The notes: generated by a model not told the origin, from the sequence alone. Shown: positions 34,934-43,450, counted from the stretch's first letter. The stretch is 64,000 bases of DNA from Henriciella algicola (GCF_003576245.1 NZ_QWGA01000003.1:310001-374000), one strand, 5' to 3'. A program made the numbers and translations.

Positions 34934-36073
34934 ATGGCTGAGGGAATGGCGCACGGACAAGCTGACGAGAAATTCGCAAGCGTGCGCGAGCAATTTGAGA
35001 AGAACCTGCAGGACGGCACCGATATCGGCGCATCCTTTTGCGTGACCAAGGATGGCGAGACCATCATCGACCTCTGGGGCGGCTATGCCGACCCGGAAAA
35101 GACCCGCCCGTGGGAAAAGGACACGATCGTCAACGTCTATTCAACGACGAAGACGATGACCGCCCTGACGGCGCTCTACCTGTCGGACAAGGGCCTGATC
35201 GACTTCGACGCGCCGGTCGCCGAATACTGGCCGGAATTTGCCGCCAATGGCAAAGACAAGGTGAAGGTCTCTCACCTGATGAGCCACTCCTCTGGTGTGC
35301 CCGGCTGGACCGAGCCCGCGCCTAAGGAAATGCTTTATGACTGGGACCATGCCGTCAGCCTGTTGGCCGCGCAGGCCCCGCTCTGGGAGCCTGGCACAGC
35401 CCCCGGCTATCACGCCATGTCGCAAGGCTATCTCGTTGGCGAGGTCATCCGCCGGGCGAGCGGGCGCACCGTCGGCGCCGTCTTCCGCGAAGACATCGCA
35501 GAGCCTCTTGGCGCAGACTTCCATATCGGCCTGCCGGCGTCAGAGGATCACCGCGTCGCAGACTTGCAGCCCCCACCAGCAGCGGGCGGCGGCTTCAGCT
35601 TCGAGACCGACAACAAGAAAGCCGCCTTTGCCAATCCGCCCATCGAAGTCGGCGAGACCCGCACACGTGCCTGGCGCGGCGCTGAAATCCCGGCCGCCGG
35701 CGGGACCGGCAACGCCCGCTCGGTTGCCGAAATTCACACCATCCTCGCCAATGGCGGCGTCTCGCAGGGCAAGCGCTTCCTCTCCGAGGCAGGTTGCCGC
35801 AAGGCGCTTGAATGCCAGGTCGAAGGCACCGATCTCGTGCTCGATATGCCGGTGCGCTATGGCATGGGGTTCGGACTTTCCGGGCCGATGTCGCCAGCGC
35901 TCCACGATCAGGCCATGTTCTGGGGCGGCTATGGCGGCTCCATCGTCCTCATCGATATGGCGGCGCGCACCACGATCGCCTATGCGATGAACAGAATGCA
36001 GGGCACGACCACCGGCGATATGCGGGCCATCACGCTCGCGGCTGAAGTCTGGCAGGCGCTCGGCGCCGCTTAA
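34934..36073 (+). CDS. Serine hydrolase, beta-lactamase (class C/EstB) family
   Basis: 379 residues without an obvious signal peptide. The nucleophile motif SxxK is STTK in IVNVYSTTKTMTALTALYLSD. The tyrosine motif is PGYHAMSQGYLVGEVIRRASG, and a third motif is MFWGGYGGSIVLI. These are penicillin-binding/beta-lactamase-fold esterases such as EstB or D-aminopeptidases. Lacking an export signal, it is probably a cytoplasmic esterase rather than a lactamase. It precedes an FAD oxidase by nine bases, so the two are an operon. Confidence 0.92.
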   Translation: MAEGMAHGQADEKFASVREQFEKNLQDGTDIGASFCVTKDGETIIDLWGGYADPEKTRPWEKDTIVNVYSTTKTMTALTALYLSDKGLIDFDAPVAEYWPEFAANGKDKVKVSHLMSHSSGVPGWTEPAPKEMLYDWDHAVSLLAAQAPLWEPGTAPGYHAMSQGYLVGEVIRRASGRTVGAVFREDIAEPLGADFHIGLPASEDHRVADLQPPPAAGGGFSFETDNKKAAFANPPIEVGETRTRAWRGAEIPAAGGTGNARSVAEIHTILANGGVSQGKRFLSEAGCRKALECQVEGTDLVLDMPVRYGMGFGLSGPMSPALHDQAMFWGGYGGSIVLIDMAARTTIAYAMNRMQGTTTGDMRAITLAAEVWQALGAA

Positions 36074-36082
36074 GGAGAATGG

Positions 36083-37189
36083 ATGGACAGGCTGGACGCA
36101 GATCTCATTGTCATCGGGGCCGGTGTCATTGGCCTTGCCGTTGCGCGTGCCTGCGCGCAGGCGGGGCGTGATGTCATCGTGCTCGAGGCCGAAGACCTCA
36201 TCGCCAGCCATACCTCGTCGCGCAATTCAGAAGTCATCCATGCCGGGCTCTACTATCCGAAAGACTCGCTGAAGGCGCGCTTCTGCGTCGAAGGGCGCCG
36301 CAAACTCTACGCCTACCTTCAGGATCACGGCGTCGAGTACAATAATTGCGGCAAGCTCGTCGTCGCCCACCCTGACGAGGAAGACCAGCTCGCCGATATC
36401 CTCGACCGCGCGCGCGAAAACGATGTCGAGGATCTCAAGATCATTCCCGGCGTCGAAGCCCGCCGATTGGAGCCTGCCCTCAGCGAAGACATCGCCGCCG
36501 CGATCCATTCGCCCGTCTCAGGCATCTTCGACAGCCATGGCTATTTCCTCGCCCTTCAGGGGGAGCTGGAAGACGCTGGCGGCATGATCGCCTTTGGCAC
36601 TCCAGTCACCGAAGGCACGCGCACGGCCGACAGCGTGGAGCTCATCACAGGCGGAGAGACTCCCGCCAAGATCAGCGCCCGCACCGTCATCAACTGCGCA
36701 GGCCACCGCGCCATTGAACTTGCGCGCCTCATCGATGCCGACATCGACCTGCCAGAGCCACATTATGTAAAGGGCAGCTATTTCAGCATTCTCGGCAAGA
36801 CGCCCTTCTCGCGCCTCATCTATCCGATGCCGGGACGCGCCAGTCTCGGCCTTCACCTCACCGTGGACCTTGCAGGCCGCGGCAAGCTCGGGCCGGACGC
36901 AGAATGGCTGCCGGATGATGCAAAACCGCCCTTCAACTACCAGGTGGATCCAGCCCGCGCCTCACTCTTCTACGATTCCGCGCGCCGCTACTGGCCGGGC
37001 CTCCCGGACGGTGCCCTCACGCCGGACTATGCAGGCGTGCGCCCCAAGATCGTGGAGAAAGGTGCCCCCTCGGGCGACTTCATGGTCCGCAAGGAAAGTG
37101 AACACCTGATCCACCTCATCGGGATCGAGAGCCCGGGCCTCACCTCCTCGCTCGCCATTGCCGATCATGTCGCAGGCTTGCTGGATTAG
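36083..37189 (+). CDS. FAD-dependent oxidoreductase, LhgO/L-2-hydroxyglutarate oxidase-like
   Basis: 368 residues. An N-terminal GxGxxG FAD motif (LIVIGAGVIGLAVARACAQAGRDVIVLEAE) begins it, and the substrate-domain motif ASHTSSRNSEVIHAGLYYPKDSLKARFCVEGRRKLYAY follows. It ends in FMVRKESEHLIHLIGIESPGLTSSLAIADHVAGLL. This pattern belongs to the DAO superfamily near L-2-hydroxyglutarate oxidase. The exact substrate is not shown. It is transcribed with the serine hydrolase upstream and lies 89 bases before the tRNA. Confidence 0.9.
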   Translation: MDRLDADLIVIGAGVIGLAVARACAQAGRDVIVLEAEDLIASHTSSRNSEVIHAGLYYPKDSLKARFCVEGRRKLYAYLQDHGVEYNNCGKLVVAHPDEEDQLADILDRARENDVEDLKIIPGVEARRLEPALSEDIAAAIHSPVSGIFDSHGYFLALQGELEDAGGMIAFGTPVTEGTRTADSVELITGGETPAKISARTVINCAGHRAIELARLIDADIDLPEPHYVKGSYFSILGKTPFSRLIYPMPGRASLGLHLTVDLAGRGKLGPDAEWLPDDAKPPFNYQVDPARASLFYDSARRYWPGLPDGALTPDYAGVRPKIVEKGAPSGDFMVRKESEHLIHLIGIESPGLTSSLAIADHVAGLLD

Positions 37190-37278
37190 GCGGTTGCACG
37201 AGCCATCTTCAATGTGTATTCAGCCCGCTTCGCAGCCCGCTCTTAGCGGGTCCTGCGGTATCGCCCCATGGGCCGATC

Positions 37279-37355
37279 GGTTCGGTAGCTCAGCTGGTTA
37301 GAGCGCACGACTCATAATCGTGAGGTCGGGAGTTCAAGTCTCCCCCGAACCACCA
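37279..37355 (+). tRNA. tRNA with CAT anticodon (tRNA-Met, elongator; Ile2 not excluded)
   Basis: The full cloverleaf can be drawn. Acceptor GGTTCGG pairs with CCGAACC, D-stem GCTC/GAGC, anticodon stem CACGA/TCGTG around CTCATAA (anticodon CAT at 37313-37315), T-stem GGGAG/CTCCC with TTCAAGT loop, and an encoded CCA (37353-37355). The first base pair is G-C, so it is not the initiator. A CAT anticodon may also belong to tRNA-Ile2 after lysidine modification, which the sequence alone does not settle. Confidence 0.95.
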
Positions 37356-37381
37356 CTTCATTTCCGGTTTGCTTTGAAAAA

Positions 37382-37400
37382 TTTTTGGTCCATTGGACCA
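37382..37400 (-). terminator. Hairpin with A/T tract between tRNA and the minus-strand operon
   Basis: TGGTCC and GGACCA form a short stem with a 3-base loop, next to AAAAATTTTT. On the minus strand the stem is followed by this tract, so it could end the operon that stops at 37442. The stem is short, so confidence is modest. Confidence 0.5.
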
Positions 37401-37441
37401 GCCCCAGAAAGTGAAGGCCGCAGCAGCGCCCAAGCCGTTCA

Positions 37442-37714
37442 TCAGGCTGTTCGCGTTGAACGTCGCGACTTCTCTTTCTGTGCCGGCTGCCACAGGTATC
37501 GATAAACCCCGAACAGGTTGATCGCCAGCAGGACGATGTTCTGCAAGGCAAGCGGCGCCTCCTCCTCCAGCATTGAGGCCCAGACCCAGGCCGCAGAAGA
37601 CAGCGAGAAGACCAGGAAGCCGACACCGGACCACTTGGCGCCAGCATTCAGCGATACGAGCAGCGCCGCGACGATACACGACAAGGATGCAAACCAGGTC
37701 AAAACATCAACCAT
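37442..37714 (-). CDS. Small membrane protein of the YqcI/DUF1989 operon
   Basis: 90 residues from the ATG at 37714, not recognised. It shows three hydrophobic segments: VLTWFASLSCIVAALLVSL, WSGVGFLVFSLSSAAWVWASM and LQNIVLLAINLFGVYRYLW, with a basic tail (KEKSRRST). The start overlaps the stop of the DUF1989 gene by eight bases, which argues for translational coupling and therefore for a real gene. It could be the membrane part or product exporter of the module; that is inference. Confidence 0.68.
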   Translation of the reverse strand: MVDVLTWFASLSCIVAALLVSLNAGAKWSGVGFLVFSLSSAAWVWASMLEEEAPLALQNIVLLAINLFGVYRYLWQPAQKEKSRRSTRTA

Positions 37715-38309
37715 CGGCAGCTCCCTCAGGCAGGAGCTCAAAGTCAATCGGCTTGTAGGTGTGGTTGTTTGACTGGCCAGCCGAACAGGCGGTCAGCGCC
37801 ACGATCATGTCCATCTCGGCGCGCAATTTGATGGAGTCTCCTGCCTTGCTGAGAGGCGGCCGGACTTCAATCTCACCGGTCTCTCCATTCACGGCGACAT
37901 GCATGAAGATGTTAAAAGCGATCGGGACCTGGTCGGGCGCGATACCATAAGGCTGCAGCGCCATCTCCAGATTGCCCTGGCAACCCGGTGGTGGATTGGT
38001 TTCTCCATAAAGCTTTCGGAACATCTCACGCGAACAAGGGGTCAGCGTGAAATCATGACGCTTTACATCGTCCGAGATGATCTCAAACATGGGATTACTT
38101 CGGTTCGAGTAGAGGATGTCTCCCGTCGAGAGAAACATCTTGCTCGCATAATCAATAGAGCGACCCGATGAGATATATTCCTTCGTATCGGCGGCATTGA
38201 ATGCGACCATGTCTGACACCTGCTCACCTTGAGGGTCGGTGACTTTCAGGATTTCGCCCTTGTTCAGTCTGAAGCCCTTTCCGGACCTTGGGGGGATTCT
38301 TACTGTCAA
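37707..38309 (-). CDS. DUF1989 (urea carboxylase-associated) family protein
   Basis: 200 residues, from a TTG that overlaps the stop of the upstream gene (AGTTGACAG). Family motifs are visible: FTLTPCSREMFRKLYGETNPPPGCQGNLEMALQPYGI, AFNIFMHVAVN, and TACSAGQSNNHTYKPIDFEL. The cysteine-containing motifs are where metal or catalytic residues are expected. Known relatives include the paired proteins that deiminate carboxyguanidine during bacterial guanidine breakdown, hence the urea-carboxylase context name. It lies between the YqcI/YcgG gene and a small membrane gene, all overlapping. Base composition is clearly lower in GC than flanking genes. Confidence 0.88.
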   Translation of the reverse strand: MTVRIPPRSGKGFRLNKGEILKVTDPQGEQVSDMVAFNAADTKEYISSGRSIDYASKMFLSTGDILYSNRSNPMFEIISDDVKRHDFTLTPCSREMFRKLYGETNPPPGCQGNLEMALQPYGIAPDQVPIAFNIFMHVAVNGETGEIEVRPPLSKAGDSIKLRAEMDMIVALTACSAGQSNNHTYKPIDFELLPEGAADG

Positions 38310-38980
38310 CTTGCCAACTCCTTCTTTTCGAATGGGCAGACCCAGTCTGCACTGACCTTGCGCCCGCTATATTGAGCCGCCGCTGCGCCAAACCCGTGAT
38401 CGGCAAGCATCGGATTAATGGACCCCGCCAAAGCCTTGTCGCGCTCGCGGATGACGCTCTGCAGCTTTTCGTATCGTCTGTCCTCACGCAGTCTTTCGAA
38501 CTGGTCGTGTGAGTTGAACACCAGCACTGGATACTCGAATCGGCGCGCCGGGCGCGACGCGGCCGGGTGTAGGCCGACAACGAAGAAAGCGTGGCCGCCG
38601 AGGCTCATCGAGAAGTGGCTGGATTGAGGGTCTTCCGAGACGTTATCTGCCCAGGCACCGCCAGACGCGACGTCAAGATTATGCAGCGACTGCAGCCGGT
38701 CCCACAGGGCACGTTCGAAATCGGCTTCGGTGGACGGGATTTCGTCAGGAAATATTGCCGCAAAAGATCTGACGACCGGGCTGCTCACATCGATACCGCT
38801 CAGGAACTTCGTCAGCTCTCGCTGAAGTTCGAAATCGTCTGAGGTTCTGAGGATTGAGCGATAGCAGCGGGTTTCCAGACCCTGGCGCACCAAAGCGGAT
38901 TTAGCGCCAACGCATGGAAAGCCGTTGGAGGAAATGAAGTCTTCAAAACGGTGTATCACCGGGTCTTTGCCGTTTGTCAT
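38306..38980 (-). CDS. YqcI/YcgG (GntA-type) family protein, putative heme-dependent guanidine N-hydroxylase
   Basis: 224 residues. The family marks are FISSNGFPCVGAKSAL near the start, SMSLGGHAFFVVGLHPAASRPARRFEYPVLVFNSHDQFERLR in the middle and SAQYSGRKVSADWVCPFEKKELA near the end. The histidine in GGHAFFVVGLHP is a candidate heme ligand; this is inference. Characterised members such as GntA (guanitoxin) are heme proteins that hydroxylate a guanidine nitrogen. The gene begins a three-gene overlapping operon with DUF1989 and a small membrane protein. Confidence 0.85.
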   Translation of the reverse strand: MTNGKDPVIHRFEDFISSNGFPCVGAKSALVRQGLETRCYRSILRTSDDFELQRELTKFLSGIDVSSPVVRSFAAIFPDEIPSTEADFERALWDRLQSLHNLDVASGGAWADNVSEDPQSSHFSMSLGGHAFFVVGLHPAASRPARRFEYPVLVFNSHDQFERLREDRRYEKLQSVIRERDKALAGSINPMLADHGFGAAAAQYSGRKVSADWVCPFEKKELAS

Positions 38981-39111
38981 ATGATGTCTCCGTTAGACGA
39001 GCGCATCATTAACTGCGGCAGAAGTTCGAGAGTTCCGGCACCACCCGGCATTGACCGGGGCGATGTCACCACAACTTATCCGAGGTTATTTTCTAGGTCC
39101 CGATAGCCGCT

Positions 39112-40614
39112 TTACCGACGAGCCGACGTCATAGGAGCCGCAGAGGGTTCAGCCGCTACTTGCGACGAGCGACCGAACGATAGCGTCCTCGCCACGAGGA
39201 AGAAACCAAGCACCACGAAACAGGCGCTCACAACCGAGATATGCAGCCACTGATAGCTCTCAGTAAAACGCACGGCGTGCACACCAACCGCTGCGAGCAG
39301 CGACACGCCAAAGCAGAGCCGCATCCAGCGCGCTGTCTTCACCTGATCTCTCAGCACAAGGCCAAGCCCGCACAGCGCGAGCGCGCCGAGCCAGAACAAA
39401 GCCGTCAGCGATACCATGCCAACACCGAGCAGGCTGATCGCCAGCGTCGCGGCCAGCAGCGCCGGGCTGCCCCAGACGAGCGCCGCCCAGGCTGCTTCGA
39501 GCCTCGGCATGCCGCGTCCGGCTTCTGCGCGCTTCAGGAAATAGATGTTGAGGCCTGCCGCCACGACGATGCAGAGGCCGACCCCCATCACGAAATAGGC
39601 GACCTTCATGGCGAAGCCGCCGAAGTCGCCAAAATGGAGCCGATAGGTCGACATGGCGATCTGCTTGCCTGCCTCACCGTCCGTATACCCAGCTTTGCCC
39701 TCATAGGCGCCATCCGCGCCGAACTCATACATCTCGCCGTAAACAAGCCGGTCCGTATGCTCGCCATAGATGGTCGTATGCTGGCTGGCCGTGCCCGGGT
39801 CGTGAACGATGGCGAGAAAGGGGTTTGCGTCAGGTTCGATGTCTTCCAGCGTGGCAAGCGCGGCGCCAACATCAGCGAGCGGCGCCGGGCTCTCATCTAT
39901 CTCGCCCTCTGCGCCAAAGATCGACTCGCTCAACGCCCGAGGGTCGCCGTCGAAACTCGTCTGCGCCAGTACCACCGCCACGACAACGAACAGGCCAATC
40001 ATTGCCCCGGTCAGCGCAATCGCAATCGTGAAAGGCGCCGTCCAGACACTTAGCCTGTTATGCAGATCAGCCTGCACCAGCCGCGCCTGTCCCTTTGTGC
40101 GAAGGCGGAACGCGTCGCGAAAGATGCGCGGATGCGCCAGCAGGCCTGACACCGCCATCGCCACCAGCATCACGCCAAGGATGGCGACCACGATCATGCC
40201 GAAACTGGTCGGCAGGCTGAGATAATAGTGAAGATGGATGAGGAAGTCGTTCCAGGCAGTCTCATACCCGCCCGTCATCGCACCCTGCGCGTCCGCGCTC
40301 TGCAGCCCATCATCGCCGCCAATGACAAAGCGTTGCCAGTTGTCGCGTGGCAGATAGAGGTAGAGGTGTGTTGTCTCTGGCTGCGCCTCGAAGACGTTGA
40401 CGGCGGCCGCCTGCGCGACCTGAGGTCCGACCGCTTCGACCGGGGCCTGAACCGGGTTCTCCCACCAGCCGATCTCGTCCTCGAACATGGCCACCGTGCC
40501 TGAAAGGCAGACGATGAACATGAGCGCACTGATTACCAGCCCCATAACCGAATGCGCCGACAGGGACCTGTCGACGCGCGCCTTGCTGGACTTTGGCCAG
40601 ATGGAAGTCGCCAT
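39112..40614 (-). CDS. PepSY-associated TM helix domain protein (iron-uptake operon)
   Basis: 500 residues with about six helices. The first helix is HSVMGLVISALMFIVCLSGTVAMFEDEIGWWENP, the PepSY_TM opening. A large periplasmic part with PepSY-type segments lies between helices 3 and 4 (LEDIEPDANPFLAIVHDPGTASQHTTIYGEHTDRLVYGEMYEFG). Members are inner membrane proteins found with TonB-dependent siderophore receptors and may reduce or handle siderophore iron. It is the last gene of the operon headed by the receptor, 12 bases after the preceding gene. Confidence 0.9.
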   Translation of the reverse strand: MATSIWPKSSKARVDRSLSAHSVMGLVISALMFIVCLSGTVAMFEDEIGWWENPVQAPVEAVGPQVAQAAAVNVFEAQPETTHLYLYLPRDNWQRFVIGGDDGLQSADAQGAMTGGYETAWNDFLIHLHYYLSLPTSFGMIVVAILGVMLVAMAVSGLLAHPRIFRDAFRLRTKGQARLVQADLHNRLSVWTAPFTIAIALTGAMIGLFVVVAVVLAQTSFDGDPRALSESIFGAEGEIDESPAPLADVGAALATLEDIEPDANPFLAIVHDPGTASQHTTIYGEHTDRLVYGEMYEFGADGAYEGKAGYTDGEAGKQIAMSTYRLHFGDFGGFAMKVAYFVMGVGLCIVVAAGLNIYFLKRAEAGRGMPRLEAAWAALVWGSPALLAATLAISLLGVGMVSLTALFWLGALALCGLGLVLRDQVKTARWMRLCFGVSLLAAVGVHAVRFTESYQWLHISVVSACFVVLGFFLVARTLSFGRSSQVAAEPSAAPMTSARR

Positions 40615-40626
40615 AGGAAATCCTTT

Positions 40627-41214
40627 CTAGAGCGGCATGAAGGCGGCGACGAGACTGAGAACGAGCGCGCCCCCGGCAAAGGCCGAGCGTCGACCCGCCC
40701 GCGGCTCAATCAGAAGCAGCACCGACACCACGGCCCAGATGAGAACGGCGGCAATGATAGCGCTCGCGCCAGCGGTCGCCACACTCACTGACACGGCGCG
40801 CAGAAGCTTGAACAAACCCGCCGCGCCGAACAGCGCAATCCCGCCTGCGACGGGGCCGGTGAGCAGGAAAGTCCAGACCCCGGCAAGCCCGCTGAGCACC
40901 GGGTGACGTGATGGTATCGCCATCTCCGCGGCCCCTGCCCTCTGGCGTGCATCTGCGACAGGAAGGGCGACGCCCCTCATCATCGGCACGGCGAAATAGA
41001 TGCAGGCCGCCACCATGACGATGACGCTCACTTGCGCCAGGCCACGGTCTGCATTGGCCACACATCCAGCAATGACCGCCGCCAGTAGCAAACCCCAACC
41101 GCCAAGCACGTGGAAGGGCCGCCCGGGCCGCTTCCACGCTGCATACAGCATGTAGAGACCGCCTAGCCCTGCCACAGCGGCCAGGAGGAACAGGGTCCAT
41201 TCAAACGTACCCAT
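40627..41214 (-). CDS. Hypothetical membrane protein of the iron-uptake operon
   Basis: 195 residues with about five or six helices (for example EWTLFLLAAVAGLGGLYMLYAAW, LLLAAVIAGCVANA, VSVIVMVAACIYFAVPMMRGV, LTGPVAGGIALFGAAGLFKLL). Not recognised by name. It lies between the TonB receptor (28 bases) and the PepSY protein (12 bases), so it very probably belongs to the iron-uptake operon and may be a companion of the PepSY protein. Confidence 0.78.
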   Translation of the reverse strand: MGTFEWTLFLLAAVAGLGGLYMLYAAWKRPGRPFHVLGGWGLLLAAVIAGCVANADRGLAQVSVIVMVAACIYFAVPMMRGVALPVADARQRAGAAEMAIPSRHPVLSGLAGVWTFLLTGPVAGGIALFGAAGLFKLLRAVSVSVATAGASAIIAAVLIWAVVSVLLLIEPRAGRRSAFAGGALVLSLVAAFMPL

Positions 41215-41241
41215 GGCTGGCGGTCTCCCTCTTCAGGTGCG

Positions 41242-43368
41242 CTAGAAGTCGTAGCTCAGGCTCGCAACGACAGTACGGCGAAGGCCCGGGAAACAGTCAC
41301 CGCGCGTCAGACAGCCGGTGAGATAGTCTTCATCGGTGATGTTGCGGGCGTTGACGGAGAAGTCCCACTGGTCCCACTCATAGCCGACCATAAGGTCGCC
41401 CAGCGTATAGTCCGGCGTCGTGTAGGAGAGGGTCGCATTCTCCGACACGGTTTCACCGACATAACGGATACCTGCGCCTGCCTTGAAGCCTTCCCAGGCT
41501 CCATCAGGGCGCCACGTCGTCCAGATCGAAGCCTGCGTTTCGGGAATCGCCGCCAGTTTGAAGCCGTTCGGGTCTTCCGCATCGATGGTGGACGCGGCCG
41601 CCTGGAAATAGATCTCGTCAAACTGCAGGCGCGCTTCGGCTTCGAAACCCTTCAGCGTCGAGATGCCCTGCTGCTGGGCGGCATTGCCCGGCAGAGAGTT
41701 CGGGTTTGGCAGGTTCGAAATCTCGATATCGTAGTACGAAGCCGTAATGAGGCCTGGTATACCGCGCGGCTCATACTTGAAGCCGACCTCATACTGGCGT
41801 GCCTCTTCAGGCTCCAGCTGATTGCCGTTGATGTCAGTACCGACGACCGCCTCGAAGCTCTCAGCATAGCTCACATAAGGCGAGAACCCATTGTCGAAGC
41901 GATAGAGGACGCCAAAGCTCGTAGAGACGGCGTCATCTTCCTGGCTGACGGCACCGGCCTCATTCTCGACGCTGTCGAAGCGGATGCCAGCCGTGAAGCG
42001 CCATTTATCATAGGCCATCTGGTCGGACAGATAGACGCCCGTATCCTTTGTCGTCTGCGTTGGCGCATCATTATAGATCGCGTCAAACACCGCCTGATCG
42101 GGGGCGCCTGTGTAGACCGGGTTCTTCAGGTCCAGCACATAGCGGAAGTCACCAGCCAGCGCTCCGCCTGCGAAATAGTAGGACGTGTTGCTGTCGGTCT
42201 CGACATCCTGATGCTGGACGCCAGCCAGAAGCTCATGCTCGAGCGCGCCGGTCGTGAAATCAGCCCGCAGGCGGATGTCGCCGGCCAGCTGATCGAACGT
42301 GTTGTCACCCTGATAGAAAGTGCGAGCCACCGTCGTGTCGGAGAAAAGGTTCACGCCCAGCACATCATTGATGTAGCGCGTGCCGCCGATGAAGGCTGGC
42401 CAGGCCTGATGATAGTCTGCCTCGCCCGAACGCCAGAGCGCGGTGCCTTCAATCATCAGATTGTCGTTGATGCGGTGCTCACCAAGAAGGGTAACTTGAT
42501 CAGAGCTCGTATTATACCGGTTGAAACCTTCCTCGCCGGCATACACCTGCCAGTCGAGATAGGTGCCGTCGTCGAGCGGTTCGAGCGTGCCTTTAATCGG
42601 AATGAACTGCGCAGCCGTGTCACTGTCGGTGTCCTGTACCAGACCGATCAGCGTAAAGCGGGTGTCAGGCGTGGCCTGCCAGGCAAGCGACGGCATGATG
42701 ACCTTGGTCTCTTCATCGACCTGATCGACTTGCGTTCCCGTATCGCGGTAGAGGCCAACCAGGCGGAAAGAGAACGGGCTGTCCTCGCCGCCAATCGGGC
42801 CAGTCACATCGCCAGCAACCTGATACCGGTCGAAATTGCCGACCTCGGCGCGCAGTTCACCACCAAACGTGTCGCGCGGCGTCTTCGAGACGTAGTTCAC
42901 GATACCACCGGGCGACCCTTGCCCGTAGAGCACCGAAGCCGGGCCTTTCAGGACTTCGATCTGCTCGACCGTATAGAGATCGGCTCGGGTGGAATTATAG
43001 CTGCCGAACAGCTCCTGAATGGAGTCGCGATAACGCGGCAGCTCCAGCCCGCGCGATTGGGGGAAGTCGCCGCGCGTCGAGAAGCCATAGGGCTCCGCCG
43101 TCACACCGGACACATAGGCCAGCGCCGAAGCGAGGTTCAGCGCGCCTTTGTCGATGAACATGTCCGCAGTTTCGACTGACAGGGTCCGTGCCGTCTCAAC
43201 AATTGGCGTGTCGGACTTCGTCGCACCGAAAGCGGTTGTACCCGTCACGATAACGGTTTCCTGACGGCTATCGGCCTCTTGCGATGGCAGGTCCGCCTGC
43301 TGCGCGGTGGCCAGTGCGCCTGCGCTCGCCGACATGACCAGCGCTGCTGCGAATGTTCTGTACCCCAT
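41242..43368 (-). CDS. TonB-dependent siderophore receptor
   Basis: 708 residues with a signal peptide (FAAALVMSASAGALATAQ). A TonB-box-like QETVIVTG follows at about residue 37. The plug domain contains IQELFGSYNSTRADLYTVEQIEVLKGPASVLYGQGSPGGIVNYVSKTP. A 22-strand barrel ends in the aromatic C-terminus (RRTVVASLSYDF). It imports ferric siderophores across the outer membrane. Two Fur-like boxes lie directly upstream, and a membrane protein and a PepSY protein follow in the operon. Confidence 0.96.
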   Translation of the reverse strand: MGYRTFAAALVMSASAGALATAQQADLPSQEADSRQETVIVTGTTAFGATKSDTPIVETARTLSVETADMFIDKGALNLASALAYVSGVTAEPYGFSTRGDFPQSRGLELPRYRDSIQELFGSYNSTRADLYTVEQIEVLKGPASVLYGQGSPGGIVNYVSKTPRDTFGGELRAEVGNFDRYQVAGDVTGPIGGEDSPFSFRLVGLYRDTGTQVDQVDEETKVIMPSLAWQATPDTRFTLIGLVQDTDSDTAAQFIPIKGTLEPLDDGTYLDWQVYAGEEGFNRYNTSSDQVTLLGEHRINDNLMIEGTALWRSGEADYHQAWPAFIGGTRYINDVLGVNLFSDTTVARTFYQGDNTFDQLAGDIRLRADFTTGALEHELLAGVQHQDVETDSNTSYYFAGGALAGDFRYVLDLKNPVYTGAPDQAVFDAIYNDAPTQTTKDTGVYLSDQMAYDKWRFTAGIRFDSVENEAGAVSQEDDAVSTSFGVLYRFDNGFSPYVSYAESFEAVVGTDINGNQLEPEEARQYEVGFKYEPRGIPGLITASYYDIEISNLPNPNSLPGNAAQQQGISTLKGFEAEARLQFDEIYFQAAASTIDAEDPNGFKLAAIPETQASIWTTWRPDGAWEGFKAGAGIRYVGETVSENATLSYTTPDYTLGDLMVGYEWDQWDFSVNARNITDEDYLTGCLTRGDCFPGLRRTVVASLSYDF

Positions 43369-43383
43369 GATCCCTCAACTTCC

Positions 43384-43402
43384 GAGAATGCGAATGATTT
43401 TC
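43384..43402 (-). promoter_or_regulatory. Fur-like box 1 upstream of the TonB receptor
   Basis: Read on the minus strand, GAAAATCATTCGCATTCTC matches 13 of 19 positions of the classical Fur consensus by hand alignment. It lies 16 bases upstream of the receptor start, consistent with iron-dependent repression. Irr or another Fur-family protein could bind instead. Confidence 0.55.
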
Positions 43403-43430
43403 AACACCAGCGCCTTAGAGGCGCCGCTAT

Positions 43431-43450
43431 TGCGAGTCAATTGCATTCTC
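43431..43450 (-). promoter_or_regulatory. Fur-like box 2 upstream of the TonB receptor
   Basis: The minus-strand GAGAATGCAATTGACTCGC agrees with 11 of 19 Fur consensus positions and shares the GAGAATGC element with box 1. Two boxes in tandem fit cooperative repression. Confidence 0.45.

Noticed and set aside
37279-37355. Initiator tRNA-fMet
   Set aside because: The acceptor begins with a normal G-C pair and lacks the initiator anticodon-stem GGG/CCC run.
37356-37441. Integrated element boundary at the tRNA
   Set aside because: I looked for a second copy of the tRNA 3' end (CCCCCGAACCACCA) and for an integrase gene within the window and saw neither, so I do not claim an att site.
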